This document shows, piece by piece, positions 61,801 through 64,000 of a stretch of 64,000 bases of DNA (position 1 is its first letter; each line of letters begins with the position of its first letter). Under the pieces are notes generated by a model. That model saw nothing but the letters and a program-made list of their open reading frames with translations. It searched no databases and had not been told where the DNA came from. Made by a program: the position numbers and the translations under genes. The DNA is taken from assembly GCA_943736015.1 (NCBI GenBank), contig OX031057.1, positions 55,505,001-55,569,000 of the forward strand, given 5' to 3'. Source of the stretch: Tridacna crocea (taxonomy: Eukaryota; Mollusca; Bivalvia; Cardiida; Cardiidae).

Positions 61801-64000
61801 GGTTAAATTACTACCAAAGAAAAAGAAAAGTGCTTAGCTAATAGACAATTTTCTGTATGGACTTTTTGGAAATTTGCATAGCTGTTATTTGTAAGGCTGG
61901 AAAGGTTAAGGAATAATGTGTGTTTTCTTTCTATTCTTTCAGAATCTTACATCGATTGGAATTCAAGCATTTGCAAAACACAATGCTTTTGCCAAGGCAA
62001 AACCATCACAGTAAGTACTTTAACTCTTTTCCAATTAAATTTTAGGATGGACCAAAATAAAAGCATTTGCAAATGTGACTGAAAAATTAAAACATGTTGT
62101 GAGAAAGTTAGGAAACATTGTTGAAAAAGGAGAAAATGCAGGTTTCCATCATTTTCTCCATTTCCCACAATGCTGTCTGAAGGCTTCTTTCTCAGGGACA
62201 TTAGAAGCAGGGATTGTGTGGTAGAGGGTTAATTATCTGAAGCCATATGTCTGAAACAGAAGGGCTTTAGTGGCTTTTAACCCTTTACCACACGATACTG
62301 AGTTTTAATGACCCTGATGAAGAAACCATCTAGGAAAATGTTTTGGGACAATGAGATCGCTAGTTACCGGCATTTTCTCCATTTCCCCCAATGTTTGCAA
62401 AAGCTGTCTCATTAAAATGTGGTGGAGGGCTAAGGTTTTCCCACTGATGCCAGTAAAAAAATAGCTAATTATGACTTTACTATGTCATATTCAGGGTGTT
62501 CGAGTATCTACAGAAGAGCGACATTTTGAATTGTCAACATTCCCAGTCCGGATTTATGTGTACAAGTTATGCTAACAAAGCTGCCTTGTGGAAACTGTAT
62601 GGGAAAAGGTTTGTGTCTATGTAACTTCTTTTTACCTGAGCTGTTTTAAGAAAACATCAAGATATTTTTATTTCAAACTTTTGCTTGGGCACACAACAGC
62701 AGGTCACCCTAAAATTAGTTTTACAATCATGGCCCCTTTGCAACTTGAACTTTCTGTTACTGTTTGACTTTCAGGCTTATGCAGTTGATAGGTTTGAAAG
62801 CATTGTTGGAAAGAATAAATTCCTTGCTTTTCATATTGTTGAAAAAAATTGCAGAGCTTTTTGTCTGTATGTTTGTCAGTAGACATGGATATTCATGTCA
62901 CAAACTTTATCACTTAGCTATGACTGCATTGAGACTGTATAGCTTTATGTGTAAACCAGGAAAATGCATACTTAATTCTGGTACATGCTTTCAAGCATTG
63001 AAAATTTTCAGGTCCTTGAACATAGACATGGTTATCTATGAAATATGTAACTTTGGTATTATGTGTCATACAGAACCCCATCAATTTGCTGTCACTGTGT
63101 TTAAACTTTGTATGACTATCACCAACAGACTAAAGGTGCGCACAGTGCCGTTTTGGCAAGGTGCAATTTTGACTTATTTTGATCTACGCAATAAAAGAAC
63201 GTCTATTAACCTATTACCACACAATCCCTACTTTTGACGCCCCAGACAAAGAAACCTTTTGAAAACACTGTTGGAAAAGGAGAAAATGCTGGTAACCAGC
63301 ATTTTCTCCTTTTCCAACAGTGTTTTCTACCCTTCCCAGAAAAAATTCTATTTTTCAGTCATCTTTATTTTGTCCTCTGTAATGCTTTCAATTTGGACCA
63401 GTCCAAAATTTTCTCATGTGGTAATGAGTTAAAAGGACATAGTCGGGATAATACATTTTGTGGTAGTTCTAGATCACTAGAATGGAGGTTTATTGGTCTA
63501 TGCAGTTGGTTTGTAATCTAGAGGGTTTGAGTGCAATCCTTAGTGGATCTGCTAGATTTCTTTGTAGTGTCCTTAGTTCAGGTAATGCAGAACTTGCGCC
63601 TAGTACTGATGAAGCATGAATGAGTGTACTGTAACCATGACATGCCTGAAATACAGTGAAAACCACCGTTAACTCTTTACCAAACAACAAAATTTCAGAC
63701 TGGTCCAAATTGTAAGCATTGGCAGACGACAAAATTGATGTGACTCAGAAATTGAAAGTCATCTTTGGAAGGAGAGAAAACATTTTTAGAAAGGAGAAAA
63801 TGCTGGTTACCAGCATTTTCTCCTTTTCCCCACAATGTTTTTAAAAGGTTTTTTCTTCTGGGTAATTGAAACTTGTGTTTGTGTGGTAATGGGTTAAAGA
63901 AACTGACATGATTTGTAAATGCTGTTATTATTTACAGAGAAAGCATTTCAATGATGAGTCAAATGATAGTCAACCTAGATACCATGGAGAGTGGTGTTTA
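43858..64000 (+). CDS. ANAPC5: Anaphase-promoting complex subunit 5, exons 1-13 (3' end beyond the window)
   Basis: Subunit of the APC/C, the nuclear and cytosolic ubiquitin ligase that drives anaphase and mitotic exit; APC5 is a TPR-type scaffold in its platform. Coding exons by GT-AG junctions: 43858-43929, 46840-47013, 48399-48481, 51237-51355, 52418-52646, 54351-54417, 55642-55743, 56878-57080, 58911-58992, 61148-61240, 61943-62010, 62495-62608, 63938-64000 (cut). All phases match, giving about 490 codons of a family usually near 750. Recognised conserved stretches: VTPHKI (exon 2), RRMILAFDKLTF (exon 5), SQRQAEYF (exon 6), HFLSYLNNLRV and RYAALNLAALHYRFGH (exon 8), QEAIILAQDMNDHVCLQHA (exon 9), and ALWKLYGK (exon 12). 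The last regions are TPR repeats. Exon 1 (24 codons from an ATG with A at -3 and G at +4) is the least certain, because the N terminus is poorly conserved. Every intron contains at least one full or degenerate TTAA-hairpin MITE. Confidence 0.92.
44152..45138. mobile_element. Possible small foldback-like element in ANAPC5 intron 1
   Basis: 44152-44222 has four to five units like GGTCAAGTCGGCC, and 45066-45138 has the inverted equivalent (GGCCAAGTTGACC type). About 840 bp of unique AT-rich sequence lies between them. Inverted arms of short tandem repeats resemble the larger element at 10993-13374. CCGTTA occurs outside both arms (44135 and 45141), but I cannot confirm a target duplication. Confidence 0.5.
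45188..45210. repeat. Poly-T tract
   Basis: About 23 consecutive T in intron 1, just right of the foldback-like arm. Confidence 0.9.
45790..46015 (+). mobile_element. TTAA-hairpin MITE (ANAPC5 intron 1)
   Basis: TTAACCCATTACCACACAAT to TTTGGTAATGAGTTAA with the palindrome. Confidence 0.85.
46391..46617 (+). mobile_element. TTAA-hairpin MITE (ANAPC5 intron 1)
   Basis: It starts TTAACTCTTTACCACACAAT; its right end is GGTAAAGAGTCAA, with one change in the TTAA. The core palindrome looks perfect. Confidence 0.85.
46695..46770 (+). mobile_element. tRNA-like SINE head remnant
   Basis: GGTAGCCCAGTGGTCATGGC is a good A-box. The downstream B-box is poor (GGGAATTCAAAGCC). It lies just before exon 2. 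Confidence 0.35.
47141..47366 (-). mobile_element. TTAA-hairpin MITE (ANAPC5 intron 2)
   Basis: TTAACCCTTTACCAGACAAA start; the palindrome is well kept (a single GG variant in one arm). The right terminal repeat is mutated. Confidence 0.75.
47410..47760. mobile_element. Degenerate MITE pieces (ANAPC5 intron 2)
   Basis: 47410-47510 is a decayed plus-oriented left half; 47520-47680 is a decayed reverse-oriented left half. 47693-47751 is a decayed second-family core ending GGTCTTGATCTACATTG. Confidence 0.5.
47848..48075 (+). mobile_element. TTAA-hairpin MITE (ANAPC5 intron 2)
   Basis: TTAACCCTTTCCCAAACAGT to TTTGGTAAAGAGTTAA with the palindrome. Confidence 0.85.
48180..48375 (-). mobile_element. 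Degenerate TTAA-hairpin MITE (ANAPC5 intron 2)
   Basis: The left arm CTTACCAAACAACAAAATTT and a GATTGTTTGGTAAAT right end are visible, but the central palindrome is lost. It ends about 25 bp before exon 3. Confidence 0.55.
48808..49235 (+). mobile_element. Two degenerate MITE copies (ANAPC5 intron 3)
   Basis: 48808-48945 keeps ATTACCACACAATCCC and both palindrome arms with several changes. 49020-49235 is a further decayed copy whose right end passes into the next element. Confidence 0.55.
49232..49420 (-). mobile_element. TTAA-hairpin MITE, truncated by a later repeat (ANAPC5 intron 3)
   Basis: TTAACTCATTACCAAATGAC start and palindrome arms are present, but the copy stops at the left edge of the 49423-50293 repeat. 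Confidence 0.75.
49423..50293 (+). repeat. ~645-bp interspersed repeat, second copy, carrying a MITE
   Basis: It matches 24005-24649 from CAAAATGCCTTATCACAACA through to the TGGCCTTCGGCC-GTGGAGCTA end. The extra length is the MITE at 49587-49813. Confidence 0.85.
49587..49813 (-). mobile_element. TTAA-hairpin MITE with a paralogous empty site
   Basis: Left junction CATCTTTAACTCTTTACC; right junction GTAAAGACTTACCACCATAGG, written without spacing. The empty copy reads CATCTTTACCACCATAGG (24166-24183). The junctions fit a 4-bp duplication of TTAC with one change to TTAA on the left, or a 2-bp TA duplication. Confidence 0.85.
50300..50378 (+). mobile_element. MITE 3' end fragment
   Basis: It is the right arm only: GTGCAAATGCTTTTTATTTG, then CATTTGGTAAAGAGTTAA. 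Confidence 0.65.
50513..50752 (+). mobile_element. Degenerate TTAA-hairpin MITE, first of three joined copies
   Basis: The CACCAAACAATCTTG left arm and a palindrome with mismatches are visible. It ends in the TTAA at 50749-50752, which also starts the next copy. Confidence 0.7.
50749..50977 (+). mobile_element. TTAA-hairpin MITE, second of three joined copies
   Basis: TTAACACATTACTACACAAT to GTGTGGTAAAGAGTTAA with a near-perfect palindrome. Confidence 0.88.
50974..51195 (-). mobile_element. TTAA-hairpin MITE, third of three joined copies
   Basis: It shares TTAA 50974-50977 with the previous copy, in opposite orientation. The right end is GTGGTAATAGGTTAA, 41 bp before ANAPC5 exon 4. Confidence 0.88.
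51420..51590 (+). mobile_element. Degenerate TTAA-hairpin MITE (ANAPC5 intron 4)
   Basis: AGACAATCCCGACTTTTGAA left arm and TAAAATTTTGTCGTTTGGCA right arm remain; most of the palindrome is deleted. Confidence 0.6.
51745..51812. mobile_element. Second-family hairpin core
   Basis: AGATCAAGATCAGACTGCAC pairs with GTGCAGTCTGATCTTAGATC around AGAAT: a clean hairpin. Confidence 0.75.
52672..52881 (+). mobile_element. TTAA-hairpin MITE, subfamily B (ANAPC5 intron 5)
   Basis: TTAACCTTTTACTCCATACT to ATGGGGTAAAGGGTTAA; core arms GGTGAAATTGCT and AGCAATTTCACC. It starts 26 bp after the exon 5 donor. Confidence 0.85.
53089..53280. repeat. 32-bp minisatellite, six units
   Basis: Units contain GCAAATGCATAAATTTGCTG preceded by GAAAATGTTATA. 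Units differ at one or two positions (ATAA/ATAG; the first has GACATA). Each unit holds the palindrome GCAAAT...ATTTGC around GCAT. Confidence 0.92.
53415..53626 (+). mobile_element. TTAA-hairpin MITE, diverged (ANAPC5 intron 5)
   Basis: TTAAACCTATACCACAAAGT to GTCTGGTAAAGTGTTAA; palindrome partly deleted. It shares its right TTAA with the next copy. Confidence 0.75.
53623..53801 (+). mobile_element. TTAA-hairpin MITE with palindrome deleted
   Basis: TTAACTCTTTACCACACAAT start and CATCTGGTAAAGGGATAA end. The loop and most of both palindrome arms are missing (GAAAACATTGTG joins CCACAAAG). Confidence 0.75.
53841..54069 (-). mobile_element. TTAA-hairpin MITE (ANAPC5 intron 5)
   Basis: TTAACACATTACCACATTAC to GTGGTAATGGGTTAA with the palindrome. 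Confidence 0.85.
54555..54830 (+). repeat. Interspersed repeat with a GTCCGT-rich microsatellite
   Basis: TACGCCCATTCATCGAATGT, then a GTGTGTCTGTTTGTCCGTCC tract, then CTTTGCACATATACTAAACA. The arrangement recalls common molluscan interspersed repeats; only one copy is in the window, so the family is not proven here. Confidence 0.4.
55209..55437 (-). mobile_element. TTAA-hairpin MITE (ANAPC5 intron 6)
   Basis: It starts TTACCTCTTTACCACACGAC (TTAC, not TTAA) and ends GTAGTAATGGGTTAA, with the palindrome. Confidence 0.83.
55775..56002 (+). mobile_element. TTAA-hairpin MITE, variant core (ANAPC5 intron 7)
   Basis: TTAACCCTTTCCCAAACAAA to TTTGGGAAAGGGTTAA. The core centre is AATTGCTCGTAACGAGCAATT. 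It begins 32 bp after the exon 7 donor. Confidence 0.85.
56003..56347 (-). mobile_element. Degenerate TTAA-hairpin MITE (ANAPC5 intron 7)
   Basis: Left arm TTTTACCAGACCACAGAATT follows the previous element directly; the right arm ends GTTTGGTAAAGAGTTA. The middle is disrupted by about 100 extra bases. Confidence 0.55.
56560..56757 (+). mobile_element. TTAA-hairpin MITE, left end lost (ANAPC5 intron 7)
   Basis: The palindrome and the CATCTGCAATTGCTTTCAAT right arm are present. A tRNA-like stretch with GGTTTGAACC lies just upstream (56408-56465). Confidence 0.65.
57112..57334 (+). mobile_element. TTAA-hairpin MITE (ANAPC5 intron 8)
   Basis: TTAACCCTTTACCACACAAT to TTTTGTAAAGGGTTAA. It begins 31 bp after the exon 8 donor. 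Confidence 0.85.
57423..57660 (+). mobile_element. Degenerate TTAA-hairpin MITE pieces (ANAPC5 intron 8)
   Basis: TTAATCCTTTACCAAACAAT and one palindrome arm remain, followed by a decayed reverse-oriented piece with GAAGAATTTGCAGACAAAAG. Confidence 0.5.
57674..57876 (+). mobile_element. TTAA-hairpin MITE, diverged (ANAPC5 intron 8)
   Basis: TTAATCCTTTACAAGACAAT start; palindrome with mismatches; it shares TTAA 57873-57876 with the next element. Confidence 0.7.
57873..58104 (+). mobile_element. TTAA-hairpin MITE, subfamily B variant (ANAPC5 intron 8)
   Basis: TTAACCCTTTACTCCATAGA to ATCAGGTAAAGGGTTAA. The core is a perfect palindrome with centre AATTGCTCGTAACGAGCAATT. Confidence 0.85.
58160..58325 (+). 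repeat. Retroelement-like 3' end with an ATTC tail
   Basis: It ends GCTGTAGATGCGCCATAAAA then CAACATTCATTCGTTCATTC, matching the tail at 20755-20795. Confidence 0.45.
58521..58748 (+). mobile_element. TTAA-hairpin MITE (ANAPC5 intron 8)
   Basis: TTAACTCTTTATCACACGAT to CATTTGGTAAAGAGTTAA with the palindrome. Confidence 0.85.
59050..59283 (-). mobile_element. TTAA-hairpin MITE (ANAPC5 intron 9)
   Basis: TTAATTCATAACCACACAAA to GTGGTAAAGGGTTAA with the palindrome. A decayed second copy (to about 59400) follows directly. Confidence 0.83.
59501..59705. mobile_element. Fold-back element (TTCACCAACCATT type)
   Basis: The centre pairs CTTCTGATTGGCT with AGCCAATCAGAAG; the ends are near-complementary (GTCTCACCAAACATT and AATGGTTGGTGAATAGG). 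Confidence 0.75.
59748..59898 (-). mobile_element. SINE copy, minus strand
   Basis: Read on the minus strand it carries TACTGTACAGGACTTGAGAA, AATTTCTTTCCGAGGACTGA and GGGAAAGCAGCCAGTGGC, as in the copy at 11914-12095. The B-box region is decayed. Confidence 0.65.
60395..60480 (+). other. Exon-like segment in ANAPC5 intron 9, frame-breaking if used
   Basis: TTTCTTTGCAG precedes an open 86-bp stretch that ends at AA|GTGAGT. Both splice signals look good. However, exon 9 (phase 0 end) joins directly to the next exon to give LQHASGWLQRLG, which matches the family, whereas adding 86 bp would shift the frame. It is a cryptic or poison exon, or chance. Confidence 0.3.
60566..61030. mobile_element. 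Decayed CAGCCTGCGC-family copies
   Basis: Around 60570-60770 are decayed pieces; 60965-61028 is a clean hairpin: GTAAAGTGCCTTCTTGGATT, AGCCTGCGCGGATTGCGCAG, then GCTGATCAGAGACGACACTT. Confidence 0.6.
61329..61480 (-). mobile_element. Degenerate TTAA-hairpin MITE (ANAPC5 intron 10)
   Basis: TTAACTCTTTACCAAATGAC left end with a short remnant of the palindrome (AAATGCTGGCTACCAGTA). Confidence 0.6.
61587..61806 (+). mobile_element. TTAA-hairpin MITE (ANAPC5 intron 10)
   Basis: TTAACCCTTTACTGCACAAA to CATCTGGTAAAGGGTTAA with the palindrome. Confidence 0.85.
62020..62232 (-). mobile_element. TTAA-hairpin MITE (ANAPC5 intron 11)
   Basis: TTAACTCTTTTCCAATTAAA to GTGGTAGAGGGTTAA. It starts nine bases after the exon 11 end, directly behind GTAAGTAC, so the donor survives intact. 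Confidence 0.83.
62277..62433 (+). mobile_element. TTAA-hairpin MITE, shortened (ANAPC5 intron 11)
   Basis: TTAACCCTTTACCACACGAT start, decayed palindrome and a GTGGTGGAGGGCTAA end; the normal right arm is replaced or deleted. Confidence 0.65.
63206..63432 (+). mobile_element. TTAA-hairpin MITE (ANAPC5 intron 12)
   Basis: TTAACCTATTACCACACAAT to GTGTGGTAATGAGTTAA with a perfect-looking palindrome. Confidence 0.88.
63669..63897 (-). mobile_element. TTAA-hairpin MITE (ANAPC5 intron 12)
   Basis: TTAACTCTTTACCAAACAAC to GTGGTAATGGGTTAA with the palindrome; it ends 40 bp before exon 13. Confidence 0.85.

Noticed and set aside
62764..63237. 157-codon ORF in ANAPC5 intron 12
   Set aside because: It does not match the family, runs into a MITE, and the flanking exons join in phase without it.
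10300..63897. Repeated hairpins as Rho-independent-style terminators or attenuators
   Set aside because: The genome is eukaryotic, the hairpins sit in transposons with TTAA ends, and they lie in introns and intergenic DNA in both orientations.

Overview
This is a gene-poor, repeat-dense eukaryotic window, most likely from a bivalve mollusc, possibly a heterodont such as Dreissena or Mya. The clues are spliced genes with GT-AG introns, an intronless RING/B-box/propeller TRIM gene, a divergent non-alpha nicotinic-type receptor subunit, and very many short hairpin transposons. The species call is an inference from gene and repeat style. No prokaryotic operon, CRISPR array or rRNA was seen.

Layout. 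1-9414 is a tandem array of a ~1,686-bp unit, about 5.6 copies, open at the left edge. Each unit holds a run of diverged ~174-bp monomers and half of a hairpin MITE. 9415-17540 is intergenic and transposon-filled; its main item is a foldback-like element (10993-13374) whose long inverted arms are built from ~20-bp tandem repeats. 17555-19789 is a TRIM-family gene of about 744 codons, open except for one in-frame TAA inside B-box 2. 19790-27700 is intergenic, with several repeat families and a patch holding three TGACGTCA sites. 27797-35238 is a three-exon Cys-loop (nicotinic-type) receptor subunit gene of 443 residues. 35239-40216 is intergenic. 40226-43737 is a 3.5-kb terminal-inverted-repeat transposon with a perfect 9-bp target duplication, lying about 120 bp upstream of the next start codon. 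43858 to the right edge holds the first 13 coding exons of ANAPC5 (APC/C subunit 5), about 490 codons; the 3' part is outside the window.

The commonest element is a ~230-bp MITE bounded by TTAA, with terminal repeats of the type CCC(T/A)TTACCA and a ~67-bp near-perfect central palindrome. I located about 38 clear copies plus degenerate pieces. About 25 lie in ANAPC5, and every intron there has at least one full or degenerate copy. Comparing a paralogous empty site (24160s) with a filled site (49587-49813) gives direct evidence for insertion at a TTAA/TTAC target. Several copies sit back to back and share one TTAA.

The three protein-coding genes have no evident functional link: a ubiquitin-ligase-type TRIM protein, a neurotransmitter-gated channel subunit, and a cell-cycle ubiquitin-ligase scaffold. 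All coordinates of splice sites and repeats were read by eye; no search or alignment was run.
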